Source of the DNA: Desulfosarcina ovata subsp. ovata
Lineage (GTDB): Bacteria > Desulfobacterota > Desulfobacteria > Desulfobacterales > Desulfosarcinaceae
Direction of reading: 5' to 3'
DNA length: 64,000 bases
Assembly: GCF_009689005.1 (NCBI RefSeq)
Contig: NZ_AP021879.1
Span: forward strand, 2,232,001 to 2,296,000
Shown one piece after another: positions 19,094-27,390 of this stretch; the stretch's first letter is position 1; every line of letters starts with the position of its first letter. The notes beneath the pieces are model-generated. The model had not been told where the DNA came from. It did no database searches and saw only the letters and a program-made list of their open reading frames with translations. The position numbers were made by a program, and so were the translations under genes.

Positions 19094-19231
19094 AGGCGGC
19101 CACGGAAACAGCAGGGAAACCGCAATCGGGACCCAATTATGAGAAAGTATGGTCGCAGGCATGGCCAGCTCTTACGGGAAACCGTTCTTTCCTTGAATAA
19201 AGCCTTGCAATGATTTACAAAGATAAATTTT

Positions 19232-19597
19232 ATGTGGTACGAGATGAAAATTCGCACTATGCCTGACTCCACCGACCGGGTCGCCGAGGCGACCATCGCC
19301 CCGGACTCGCCCTGGTTCGACGGGCATTTCCCCAACCAGCCGGTGCTGCCGGGCATTGCCCAGCTGGAGATGGTCTTCGACCTGATCCGGCGGTACGCGT
19401 CCCGGCCCCTTCGGATTGCCGAAGTGAGCCGCGTGCGCTTCAAACGGATGATTGTCCCGGAAGACCGGGTGACGATTGTGGCCACGCCCCGGCCGGCCAA
19501 CGCCAACGTATACACCTTTCGCCTGGAAAAGGCGGACGGTCTGGTCACCACGGGAACCATGACAGTGGAAACAACCACTGAAGAAACGGATAATTGA
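19232..19597 (+). CDS. FabZ-like hotdog dehydratase, ApeI-like
   Basis: This is a 121-aa hotdog protein with the FabZ active-site run 'FDGHFPNQPVLPG' (His about 32) and 'AQLE' (Glu about 46). It is short and lacks the N-terminal 'PHR' strand seen in the other dehydratase, like the ApeI-type partner dehydratase of aryl-polyene systems. The start is uncertain: the ATG at 19232 and another at 19244 both lack a clear ribosome site. The 138-base gap before it holds TTGAAT and TACAAA 17 bases apart (19193-19221), a possible internal promoter. The ACP gene follows 14 bases after its stop. Confidence 0.85.
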   Translation: MWYEMKIRTMPDSTDRVAEATIAPDSPWFDGHFPNQPVLPGIAQLEMVFDLIRRYASRPLRIAEVSRVRFKRMIVPEDRVTIVATPRPANANVYTFRLEKADGLVTTGTMTVETTTEETDN

Positions 19598-19611
19598 GGA
19601 GATCGGAAGAC

Positions 19612-19887
19612 ATGCAAGCTGGCAGCAACACGGATAACATTACCCTTCGGATTGCCGAAATCATGATTGATGAGCTCAAGCTGGAGGACGTCACCCCCGA
19701 AACCTTCGACCCGGACATGGATCTGGTGGACGAGGTGGGCATCGACAGCATGGATCTGGCCACGGTGGCGCTGGTTCTGCGCGACGAATACGCCGTTCGC
19801 ATCGATGAAGACGACTACCCCAAATTGACCACCATTCGCCTGATCGCGACGTACATCCAGGACAAACTCGATTCCGCTGCCGCCTGA
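19612..19887 (+). CDS. Acyl carrier protein (second)
   Basis: This is a 91-aa acyl carrier protein with the prosthetic-group serine in GIDSMDLATVAL (about Ser46). The first ~10 residues are a polar extension, and the body is strongly acidic (EDVTPETFDPDMDLVDE). It differs clearly from the first ACP, so the pathway has two distinct carriers, as aryl-polyene systems do; one may carry the starter and the other the growing chain. The ATG at 19612 has GAGGAG ten bases upstream. It lies between the FabZ-like dehydratase and the first of two paired radical SAM genes. Confidence 0.92.
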   Translation: MQAGSNTDNITLRIAEIMIDELKLEDVTPETFDPDMDLVDEVGIDSMDLATVALVLRDEYAVRIDEDDYPKLTTIRLIATYIQDKLDSAAA

Positions 19888-19986
19888 CCGGCATCGGATG
19901 GAGATGGGTATGGCGGCCTGCCACGGGGCAACGCCGCCGGAAACAACCGCCGTTCCGCCGTCCAGACACATCCCGGGAGCACGACC

Positions 19987-21084
19987 GTGAGTCATCAGCG
20001 TGTAGAACAACCGGCCTCCGGTTCCGCATCGGAGCCCCTTCAATACAAATTTGCCGACCTGATCGCCGATCCGGTGGTCCGCGACCGCTGGGAACAGGTG
20101 CGGCGCTACTTCTTTCTGCGCGAATCCACCTACGACATGACCCGGCGGTGCAATATCCGCTGCAATGGCTGCTACTACTATGAAGGCGAAAAGCAGCATG
20201 CCGTTGAAAATTCGGATCTGGAGCAGTGGCGCAGGCTCATGCAGGCGGAAAAGGCGCGCGGCATCACCTTTGTGGTACTGGCCGGCGCCGAGCCGTCCCT
20301 GGTTCCCGAGCGATGCCAGGTCTGCTTTGACGAGATTCCCCTGGGCGCCATTGCCACCAACGGGTTGAAACGGATTCCCGGAGAGATCGGCTACCGGCTT
20401 CACATCTCCGTGTGGGGTGACGACGAAACCAGTTACCGGACCCGCGGCGCAAAAGAGATGCTGGTCCGGCAGACCGACAACTACCGCAGTGATCCCCGGG
20501 CCATCTTCGTTTACACCTTTACGCCGGACAACATCGACCAGGCGGAAACGGTGACCCGGCTGCTGGCCCGGGAGGGATGCCAGGTGACCTTCAACATGTT
20601 CTCGGCCCCGGTGGGCTATACCGGCGACCTGCGGCACACACCCAATTCGCTTTCCCGGACCCGCCAGGCCATGCTGGACCTGATGGTGCGTTATCCGCAA
20701 ACCGTGGTTTACTCCCGTTATAATGCCGTGGCCCACACCCACCGCCTGGGGCTGCACGATCTTTACGGCTGCTCCTATCCGCGCCGCAATCCGTCCACCG
20801 ATGTGGGCCTGGGCCGCTCCTTCCGCCAGTACCGCACGGATCTGGGCTGGGACCGCGAGGCGGCCTGCTGCGTGCCCGATACGGACTGCAGCGATTGCCG
20901 CCACTACGCCGCCGGCAGCGCCGTGGTGACCGCGCGCCTTTTTCGCCATGCCACGGATCCGGACACCTTCCGTTCCTGGCTGGACTATGTCGACACCTAC
21001 CTTGCCGTATGGGTACGCGACTATCCCCGGGGGGCCAATCTAAGCCAGAACCTGGTGTCGCCGCCCGGGTTTGATCTGATCTGA
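19987..21084 (+). CDS. Radical SAM protein of a tandem pair, member A
   Basis: This is a 365-aa radical SAM enzyme with CNIRCNGC (C55, C59, C62) preceded by 'STYDMTRR', and 'VVLAGAEPSLVPERC' in the place of the usual GGEP motif. The C-terminal part holds four more cysteines (C294, C295, C301, C304; CC-x5-C-x2-C), likely ligands of an auxiliary Fe-S cluster. The GTG start has GGGAG seven to eight bases upstream. The next gene encodes a protein with the same plan, 'SIYDVTNRC' and a matching C-terminal Cys set, so the two look like an old duplication and may act as a pair. No B12 domain is present. I do not recognise a characterised homologue. The chemistry is unknown. Confidence 0.82.
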   Translation: MSHQRVEQPASGSASEPLQYKFADLIADPVVRDRWEQVRRYFFLRESTYDMTRRCNIRCNGCYYYEGEKQHAVENSDLEQWRRLMQAEKARGITFVVLAGAEPSLVPERCQVCFDEIPLGAIATNGLKRIPGEIGYRLHISVWGDDETSYRTRGAKEMLVRQTDNYRSDPRAIFVYTFTPDNIDQAETVTRLLAREGCQVTFNMFSAPVGYTGDLRHTPNSLSRTRQAMLDLMVRYPQTVVYSRYNAVAHTHRLGLHDLYGCSYPRRNPSTDVGLGRSFRQYRTDLGWDREAACCVPDTDCSDCRHYAAGSAVVTARLFRHATDPDTFRSWLDYVDTYLAVWVRDYPRGANLSQNLVSPPGFDLI

Positions 21085-21104
21085 TTTTTTTGAGGAGCCG
21101 TTGC

Positions 21105-22103
21105 ATGAAAACCGTCAGCTCGCTGCTGGATGACCACTGGTATGAACGTTACCGCAGAATCTCCAAGCTCAACATCCGCAGTTCCATCTACGATGTGACC
21201 AACCGCTGCAACCTGCGCTGCAAAGGCTGCTTTTTCTTTTCATCGGGCGAGCACAAGGCCGCCGATGAGGAGATGGACCTGGGCCGTTGGGAAACCTTCA
21301 TCGACAGCGAAATGCAGCGCGGCGTCAATCTGGCCATTCTGATCGGCGGCGAGCCGACCCTGTGTCTCGACCGCGTGGAGGCCTTTTACCAGCGCCTGCC
21401 CACCTTCTGCGCCACCAACGGACTGATCAGGGTGCCCCGGGACCGCTTTCCGGACATGATGATCGGTATCTCCCTGTGGGGCAGCGAGACCGACGAAACC
21501 GTGCTGCGCGGTAAGGACACCTTCTCCATCTCCAGCAAACACTACGCCGGCGACCCCTACACCTATTACCTGTACACCATCACCCCCAAGCAAATCGGCA
21601 AGACCGAACGGATTATCCGCAAGATTCGCGACGTGGGGTTGAAGGTGCACATGCAGCTGCTCTCCAACGACGAGGGGGTGGACGGATTTTCCTGGTCGCC
21701 CGAAGAGCTGGACGCCATCCGGGCCGAGATGGACGCCATGCTGGATGCCTATCCGGAGACGGTGATCTCCTCGAAGTACTATCACGAAATCATCACCACC
21801 GGCAAAATGCTGGGGCGGCCTTTCGGCTGGATGGAATGCCCGTCGGTGACCATTACCATGGACAACCGTGACCCGCGGCCCCGGCGGCTGACCAATTTCA
21901 TCCGCTGGGCGTCCGATCTGAAAACGATGCACCGCTGCTGCACCTCAGAGACACGCGACTGCAGTACCTGCAAGGACGGCGCCGCCCACATGAGCTGGGT
22001 GATGGTCAACAAACGTGCCCATATGCGATCCACCAAGGACCTTCAGAACTGGATCGAAATTTACGAGATGTTCGCCAAGCTCTATCAGTTTATCCCCTGG
22101 TGA
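21105..22103 (+). CDS. Radical SAM protein of a tandem pair, member B
   Basis: This is a 332-aa radical SAM enzyme with CNLRCKGC (C35, C39, C42), 'ILIGGEPTLCLDR' as the GGEP motif, and a C-terminal cysteine set C278, C279, C286, C289 (CC-x6-C-x2-C). The layout mirrors the preceding protein, including 'CATNGLIRVPRDR' against 'AIATNGLKRIPGE' and 'ISLWGSETDE' against 'ISVWGDDETS'. The ATG at 21105 has GAGGAG seven bases upstream. Its stop overlaps the start of the next ketosynthase gene (TGATG), binding it to fatty-acid or polyene chemistry by position. GGEP is intact here but altered to AGAEP in member A, which hints at unequal roles in a heterodimer. Confidence 0.82.
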   Translation: MKTVSSLLDDHWYERYRRISKLNIRSSIYDVTNRCNLRCKGCFFFSSGEHKAADEEMDLGRWETFIDSEMQRGVNLAILIGGEPTLCLDRVEAFYQRLPTFCATNGLIRVPRDRFPDMMIGISLWGSETDETVLRGKDTFSISSKHYAGDPYTYYLYTITPKQIGKTERIIRKIRDVGLKVHMQLLSNDEGVDGFSWSPEELDAIRAEMDAMLDAYPETVISSKYYHEIITTGKMLGRPFGWMECPSVTITMDNRDPRPRRLTNFIRWASDLKTMHRCCTSETRDCSTCKDGAAHMSWVMVNKRAHMRSTKDLQNWIEIYEMFAKLYQFIPW

Positions 22104-23362
22104 TGCGTCGAACTATGTCTCGCACTCCTGCCGTCATCATCGGCTATGACGCCGTTTCGCCCCTGGGCATCGACCTGGAGGCGCAGTGGCGCCGGGCCCT
22201 GGCCGGTCAAAGCGGCATCGACGCCCTGACCCGTATCCGGCCGGGTCCCGATTTTCCGGTACAGGTGGCCGGCCAGGTGGCGTCCATCGACCACCTGGAT
22301 TATCCGTTTCTAAAACCCCGCGAACAGGCGCGCTGGATCTCGCCCCTCTTCAAATACGCCCTGCTGACCGTGCAGCGCGCCCTGGAGCGGGCGGGACTGG
22401 CCATCGATGCCGATCTGGCCCCGCGCACGGCCGTTACCTACAGCTCGGCCATCGGTGGCCTGGACGCGGTGCTGGGGGCGGATCGCAGGTGGATCGCCTC
22501 GCGCAGCCTGCCCCTGCCCTGCGTCAATCCCAACGCCTGCATCAACATGGTGGCCGGCAAGGTCTCCATGCTCACCGGCGCCACCGGTCCGATCACCACC
22601 ACCATCACCGCCTGCGCCACCGGTCTGACCTCCATGATTACCGGCGCCATGCTCATCGCACAGGATCGCGCCGACATCGTGATCTGCGGGGCCGTGGACT
22701 TTGCCCTGGTGGAGCCGATCCTGGCCGGATTCGCCACCATGAACGGCGCCTACGTGCCCAAGGAAAACGCACCGCCAGAGGCGCCGCAGACGGTCAGCCG
22801 CCCCTTTTCCGTGAACCGGCGCGGGTTCGTGGTTTCCGAGGGGGCCGGCTGCATCGTTCTGGCCGGCAAGCGGTTTGCCCGCGAGCGGAGGTTAAACGCC
22901 GACGTCGAGATCGCCGGCTGGAGCATGACCTCGGATGCGCACCATTTCGTGGCCCCCCATTATCCCACGGTGCGCCGCTGCATTACCGAGAGCATCAAGG
23001 ATGCCGGCATCGCGGCGGACCGGATTCAGGCGGTCAACGCCCATGCCGCCTCCACCCGGGTCGGCGATCAGGTGGAGTTTGACGCCCTGCGCGACATCTT
23101 CGGGACGCATATGCCGCCGGTCACGGCCAACAAATCCCTGATCGGCCATGCCATGGGCGCCTCCAGCGCCATCGAGTCGATCTTTACCTTCCTGGGCATG
23201 CAGGGCGGCGTGCTGCCGCCCACGATCAACCACCAGCCCGATCCGCAGATCCCCATCGACTGCGTGACCGAGGGCAGCCGGCCGGTGGCCCAGGAACACG
23301 TGCTGAAAAACGCCTTCGGCTTCGGCGGCTGCAACGCTTGCATTGTCTTTCGCCGGATTTGA
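22103..23362 (+). CDS. Beta-ketoacyl synthase, FabF-like (second)
   Basis: This is a 419-aa condensing enzyme of FabF size. The catalytic Cys is in TITACATGLTSM (about C171), with His at about 314 in 'NAHAASTRVGD' and about 349 in 'SLIGHAMGAS'. The first His motif is unusual: most ketosynthases have NAHGTST, and here the Gly is Ala. 'NAFGFGGCNACIVF' at the C-terminus is typical. The ATG at 22103 shares a base with the preceding stop; no strong ribosome site is visible, so coupling to the radical SAM gene is likely. It may accept a different chain length or starter from the other two ketosynthases. Confidence 0.9.
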   Translation: MRRTMSRTPAVIIGYDAVSPLGIDLEAQWRRALAGQSGIDALTRIRPGPDFPVQVAGQVASIDHLDYPFLKPREQARWISPLFKYALLTVQRALERAGLAIDADLAPRTAVTYSSAIGGLDAVLGADRRWIASRSLPLPCVNPNACINMVAGKVSMLTGATGPITTTITACATGLTSMITGAMLIAQDRADIVICGAVDFALVEPILAGFATMNGAYVPKENAPPEAPQTVSRPFSVNRRGFVVSEGAGCIVLAGKRFARERRLNADVEIAGWSMTSDAHHFVAPHYPTVRRCITESIKDAGIAADRIQAVNAHAASTRVGDQVEFDALRDIFGTHMPPVTANKSLIGHAMGASSAIESIFTFLGMQGGVLPPTINHQPDPQIPIDCVTEGSRPVAQEHVLKNAFGFGGCNACIVFRRI

Positions 23363-23396
23363 GAAGAATGTTACGGTCATTCGATTGTGAGCTGAT

Positions 23397-24662
23397 ATGA
23401 GAGCGCCTCTTAACCGCAGAGTCTACATTGTCGGCTACGACATCGCCACCGCCCTGGGCAGCAGCCTGGATGCCACCTGGCAGCGTGCCGTGCGCGGCGA
23501 GGCCGGGTTCCGCCGGGTAAGCCGCTGCGACACATCGTCGCGCAGCAACGTGGTCGGCGAACTGCCCGACTGGGATCCGGCCGCCCTGGGCTATTTCGAC
23601 CGCAAGGACCTATACAACTGGAATGCCGACTACGTTTTCCTGACCATGGCCCTGTGCATCCGAGCCCTGGCCCACGCCGGGCTCGAAATCAACGCCGAAA
23701 CCGGTCCGCGCACCGCCTGCCTGGTGGGCTCGGCCCTGAACGGCAGCGACGCCCTGCGCATCGCCTTCGAGAATTACACCAGCAAGGGGCCACTGAAAGT
23801 CAGCCCCTACCTGCTGCCCAACCTGTGCGCCAACCTGCCAGCGGGCAAGGCCGGCATGCAACTGGGGTTCACCGGACCGATCTTCTCCCCCCAGGGGGCC
23901 TGCGCCTCGGGCAACTATGCCATTGCCCTGGGCGCCCGCATGATCCGTGACGGGGACTGTGACTTCGTGCTTGCCGGCGGTGTGGAGACCTGCCTGATCC
24001 CCGAAATCATCCAGGGGTTTGCCAACATGTGGGCCACCATCAAAGTCGATCCCAATGATCGCGCCTTCAACGATCCCACCCAGGCGTCGCGGCCCTTCAG
24101 CATCGACCGCCGCGGCATCGTACTTGCCGAAGGCGGCGGGATCCTGGTCATGGCCGCCGAGGAGCGCATGGCCGACCTGGGCCTGACCCCCAGGGCCGAG
24201 GTACTGGGGGTGGGCTGGACCTCCGACGCCCACCATTTCACCCTTCCCAACCGCGCCACCATTGTGCGGGCCATCGCCCAGGCCATCGACGATGCCGAGC
24301 TGACACCCGGCGATATCGAATATGTCAACGCCCACGGGACCTCCACCGCCAAGGGCGACAAGGTCGAGATCGAGTCCCTGCGCGACGTGTTCGGTTCACA
24401 CCTGGTACGCATCCCCGTATCGTCCAACAAATCCCAGATCGGCCACACTTTGGGCGCGGCCGGAGCCATTGAGGCGGCCCTGGGAATCGAGGCCATGCGC
24501 CGGGAACTGGTCCTGCCCACGGTGAATCACATCCCGGACCCCGAATTCGCCGACATGGATCTGGTTCCCAACCAGGCCCGCCGCCATCCCCACACGGTGT
24601 TTCTCTCCAACGCCTTTGGTTTTGGCGGCACCAACTGCTGTATCGTTTTCAAGGGGGTGTGA
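23397..24662 (+). CDS. Beta-ketoacyl synthase, FabF-like (third)
   Basis: This is a 421-aa condensing enzyme with the full Cys-His-His triad: Cys169 in 'QGACASGNYAI', His313 in 'NAHGTSTAKGD' and His350 in 'SQIGHTLGAAGA'; 'NAFGFGGTNCCIVF' ends the fold. It resembles the gene before it in length and in segments such as 'TSDAHHF', so the two probably arose by duplication, but their active-site surroundings differ. The intergenic gap is 34 bases. It is one of three complete ketosynthases in the cluster, more than a simple fatty-acid module needs, which suggests separate initiation, elongation or branch steps. Confidence 0.92.
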   Translation: MRAPLNRRVYIVGYDIATALGSSLDATWQRAVRGEAGFRRVSRCDTSSRSNVVGELPDWDPAALGYFDRKDLYNWNADYVFLTMALCIRALAHAGLEINAETGPRTACLVGSALNGSDALRIAFENYTSKGPLKVSPYLLPNLCANLPAGKAGMQLGFTGPIFSPQGACASGNYAIALGARMIRDGDCDFVLAGGVETCLIPEIIQGFANMWATIKVDPNDRAFNDPTQASRPFSIDRRGIVLAEGGGILVMAAEERMADLGLTPRAEVLGVGWTSDAHHFTLPNRATIVRAIAQAIDDAELTPGDIEYVNAHGTSTAKGDKVEIESLRDVFGSHLVRIPVSSNKSQIGHTLGAAGAIEAALGIEAMRRELVLPTVNHIPDPEFADMDLVPNQARRHPHTVFLSNAFGFGGTNCCIVFKGV

Positions 24663-24663
24663 C

Positions 24664-25143
24664 GTGCGGCCCAAACCATTTATCCCCCAACCATTGGAAG
24701 GGCCGGCGGCCTATTATCGCGACGCCACCGGCGGCAGGGTCTGGCACCGCTGTTCGCTCAGGACCCTGTATGCCGACACGGACCGCAGCCAGGTGGTCTA
24801 CCATGCCAACTACCTGCGCTATTTCGAATTCGGCCGGGCATCGCTCATGCGCGAGGCCGCCTACCCCTACCGTGAGATCGAGGAGAGCGGGTTCACCTAT
24901 CCGATCATCGCCACCGGCCTGGACTATTACCGCCCCCTTTACTATGACGACGCCATGTACATCTTCACCCGGCCCGGCGAGCGCCAGCGGGTCAAACTTC
25001 AATTCGACTACGTGATTACCCACGCGGAGAGCGGCGATCTGGTCTGCACCGGATTCACCCGCCACTGCGCCGTCAATGCCGCGGGCATACCGGTGGGAAT
25101 CGATGAAAAGACCGTGCACCTATGGGAGATCTTCCCCGAATAG
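24664..25143 (+). CDS. YbgC-type 4HBT thioesterase (first)
   Basis: This is a 159-aa hotdog thioesterase. The core 'LYADTDRSQVVYHANYLRYFEFGR' region carries the catalytic Asp and the HANYL motif of the 4-hydroxybenzoyl-CoA thioesterase/YbgC family. It would release an acyl group from CoA or ACP, or act as a proofreading enzyme. The GTG start has GGGGG eight bases upstream, two bases after the ketosynthase stop. The downstream dehydratase/PPTase gene begins inside its last codons (22-base overlap). A second 4HBT gene lies at 33.4 kb, and aryl-polyene clusters also carry such a thioesterase. Confidence 0.87.
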   Translation: MRPKPFIPQPLEGPAAYYRDATGGRVWHRCSLRTLYADTDRSQVVYHANYLRYFEFGRASLMREAAYPYREIEESGFTYPIIATGLDYYRPLYYDDAMYIFTRPGERQRVKLQFDYVITHAESGDLVCTGFTRHCAVNAAGIPVGIDEKTVHLWEIFPE

Positions 25144-26657
25144 ACCGGCCCGGCAAAGCGGCCATCCGCATCCGGACCCAGCCTGGGTGGGAAGACCACC
25201 ACGTTCAGGGGCAGCCGGTGCTGCCCGCCGTGGAGGCCATGCAGATCCTGGCCGGACGAATCCAGGCCGCCCGGCCGGCACTGGACGTGGGTGACATGAG
25301 CGCCGCCCGATTTCCCAAATTTCTGGCCGTCGACCCCGATCGCGAGAGCCTGGATGTCGACTGTCGGATCGTCGAGCGATCAGACGGCGGCCTGCAGGCA
25401 GCCCTGACCCGTTCCGTTACAACCGGATCGGCCGGCATCCGCCGCAGCATCACCCACGCCGAGATGACCGTTGGCAGCGCCGGGAAACCGCCGTCGCCCC
25501 TGCCCCTGGATCTGGCCGCGGCCATTGAGGGGATTTGCGACACCATCGCACCGGAAGTGATCTACCGCGAACTGGTTCCCTTCGGACCTGGTTTCCGTTC
25601 CATCTGCCGGCCCCTGGTGGTCTCCCCGGACGGCGCCCTGGCCCGGGTACAGGCACCCTCCCCTGCCTCGGCCCTGCCCGGCCCGCTGGGATCCGGGTTT
25701 CCCCTGGACGGCGCCTTTCACGCCGCCTGCGTCTGGGGCCAGCGCCATGCCCGGCGGGTGGCCTTTCCCGTGGCCATCGGCCGGCGGATCATTTTTTCTC
25801 CCACGCGGGGTGATGAAAGCTACACGGCCCGGGTCGTGCCCAAGGCAATCACCCCCGGCCATCTGACCGTGGACATCTGGATTCTGGACCATACGGGAAA
25901 CGTCTGCGAGGCCGCCCTGGGTGTGGAGATGCGCGATGTCAGCCGCGGCACCTGGCGGCCGCCCGGCTGGATCGTTGAGAAAGCCCCCGAATCCGCCCTT
26001 GGCCTGTGGGCGGCGGATTGCCAGGGGCTCGTCCTGATCGAGCGTGCCCATATGGCCGCCTTTGCCGCCAGTGCCCTCTCTGCGCTTGAGGCCGCGCGGA
26101 TGGCGAATATGGGCCTCCGTCGCCGACAGGGCTATGTCGGCGGCCGCCTGGCGCTGAAACGCCTGTGGCGCAAACTGGCCGGAGACGACCACCAGCGGCC
26201 ATCGGCAGCCATCGAAACCGGAGTGGCGGATGATCCCCGGCCATATCTTTCGGGCATCGACGGAAAGGCACCGGCCCACTGCTCATTGGCCCACGACGAA
26301 CGCTTCTGCGTGGCCGTGGCCCACAGCAAAGCCGTGGGAATCGATGTGGAACCGATCAGCGACCGCGCCCGGCGCTCCGGCCACCTGTTCATGCAGGCAT
26401 GCGAACAGGGCTGCGTGCAGCAGACGGATATGGATGCAGGGCCTGCGGCTCTCAGGGTCTGGTCCATCAAGGAGGCCGCATCCAAGGCCTTCGGCATGGT
26501 CCTGAACGAGGCCTGGGAACGCATCGCGGTGGTCTCCATCGGGGAGGCAGCCAGCTGTTTTAAAAAGGACGGCGGACCGGCGATGACCGCCCGCCATCTG
26601 AGCGTGGCCGGTCACCTGCTGACCCTGGTAACCGAGCCGGTGTCAAACCGGATTTGA
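25122..26657 (+). CDS. Polyketide-type double-hotdog dehydratase fused to a PPTase
   Basis: This is a 511-aa protein with two activities. Residues ~10-300 form a polyketide-synthase-type dehydratase: N-terminal hotdog with HxxxGxxxxP (His26, Gly30, Pro35) and C-terminal hotdog with DxxxH (Asp196, His200), so the catalytic pair is intact. Residues ~370-500 form an Sfp-type 4'-phosphopantetheinyl transferase with GIDVE (Asp408, Glu410) and W-x2-KE-x3-K (Lys450, Glu451, Lys455), the Mg2+ and CoA site. One polypeptide could therefore both activate the two ACPs and dehydrate chains on them. It overlaps the thioesterase gene and ends the plus-strand block, meeting a minus-strand gene tail to tail with a 15-base overlap. 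Confidence 0.87.
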   Translation: MGDLPRIDRPGKAAIRIRTQPGWEDHHVQGQPVLPAVEAMQILAGRIQAARPALDVGDMSAARFPKFLAVDPDRESLDVDCRIVERSDGGLQAALTRSVTTGSAGIRRSITHAEMTVGSAGKPPSPLPLDLAAAIEGICDTIAPEVIYRELVPFGPGFRSICRPLVVSPDGALARVQAPSPASALPGPLGSGFPLDGAFHAACVWGQRHARRVAFPVAIGRRIIFSPTRGDESYTARVVPKAITPGHLTVDIWILDHTGNVCEAALGVEMRDVSRGTWRPPGWIVEKAPESALGLWAADCQGLVLIERAHMAAFAASALSALEAARMANMGLRRRQGYVGGRLALKRLWRKLAGDDHQRPSAAIETGVADDPRPYLSGIDGKAPAHCSLAHDERFCVAVAHSKAVGIDVEPISDRARRSGHLFMQACEQGCVQQTDMDAGPAALRVWSIKEAASKAFGMVLNEAWERIAVVSIGEAASCFKKDGGPAMTARHLSVAGHLLTLVTEPVSNRI

Positions 26658-27047
26658 CGGCGGCGGCAACTCATTGGGAAGCGATGTGCGGGTCAGGGCC
26701 ATCAGTTTGAGCATGCCCACGCGGGTCAGCCAGCGCAGAAAAACCATGGAGTATTCGGCCCCGGCCAGGTACATGCCCAAGATAAAAACCAGGTGGGAAA
26801 GCCCGTAGGCCACCGGCCCGCCGATCAGGACGATGGCGGGTCGTGCCAGATGAATGGACAGGGCCCCCAGGCCGGCAATCAGGGGCCAGCCGATCACATA
26901 GCTGAATCCGATGGCCCCCACCCCAACGATTACCCGCAGGGTGGGCGGTTCTTTGAAGGGGCTCAGGTCGGCCTTGTCGGCAATGGCCTGGCGCACAAAA
27001 GGAATGCGGCTCAGCCGGGTGACCATGTTTTGTACGTTGATTCGCAT
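26643..27047 (-). CDS. Small membrane protein of unknown function
   Basis: This is a 134-aa protein with a short basic N-terminus and two or three hydrophobic segments (about residues 37-58, 60-80 and 85-108), so it probably sits in the inner membrane. Pro, Gly and Leu content is high between them. I do not recognise a family. It is read against the direction of both neighbouring operons, and its 3' end overlaps the end of the dehydratase/PPTase gene by 15 bases. The reading frame is GC-rich and has coding-like character over its whole length, but no homologue is known to me, so confidence is moderate. Confidence 0.6.
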   Translation of the reverse strand: MRINVQNMVTRLSRIPFVRQAIADKADLSPFKEPPTLRVIVGVGAIGFSYVIGWPLIAGLGALSIHLARPAIVLIGGPVAYGLSHLVFILGMYLAGAEYSMVFLRWLTRVGMLKLMALTRTSLPNELPPPSNPV

Positions 27048-27116
27048 CTGATGCTCGGGTTGCCTTCAGGGATAAGTCACTCGTAAAAATGGGTTTAAAT
27101 TAACACAAGTGGCGGC

Positions 27117-27356
27117 GACCATCAAACCGGGCTGACCGCATTTAACTTTTTGTTGCTCTTTTTACCGGATAGCGACGGGTTAAAAATGTCCAATGAAAAA
27201 TGTCAATTGGTGGTATTCTGTCCTTTTATAATCGACCGGATCCTTCAATTGACATTTGGATTTTTACATTTGGCATTGATCTAATCGGTGCGGTTGGTTT
27301 CTGATCACGCCACCAACAAAAATATAACCAAATGCGGTTACCCTGACCATCAAACC
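27117..27356. mobile_element. MITE-like element with inverted ends and 12-bp flanking direct repeats
   Basis: This fills most of the 343-base gap between the small membrane protein and the GT25 gene. A perfect direct repeat GACCATCAAACC occurs at 27117-27128 and 27345-27356. Directly inside it are inverted ends, GGGCTGACCGCATTT (27129-27143) against the complement of 27330-27344, 12 of 15 matching, extended by a shared TTTTTGTTG. Deeper inside, AAATGTCAATTG (27198-27209) and CAATTGACATTT (27246-27257) are a perfect 12-bp inverted pair around a 36-base loop. There is no reading frame for a transposase in the 216 bp. A non-autonomous transposed element with a 12-bp target duplication fits best. 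A chance repeat is very unlikely, but a single copy cannot prove mobility. Confidence 0.55.
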
Positions 27357-27390
27357 TTCGGGTCCAGGCGAAAGGGCTTTGCAGACAACC

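Noticed and set aside
18922..20949. A 675-codon open frame on the minus strand
   Set aside because: It lies antisense to a B12 radical SAM, a dehydratase, an ACP and another radical SAM gene, all with intact motifs. Its translation has no domain-like pattern. High GC makes such frames common here.
27117..27356. Phage attachment site as an explanation of the 12-bp direct repeat
   Set aside because: Only 216 bp lie between the copies, there is no integrase or tRNA gene nearby, and inverted ends fit a transposed element better.
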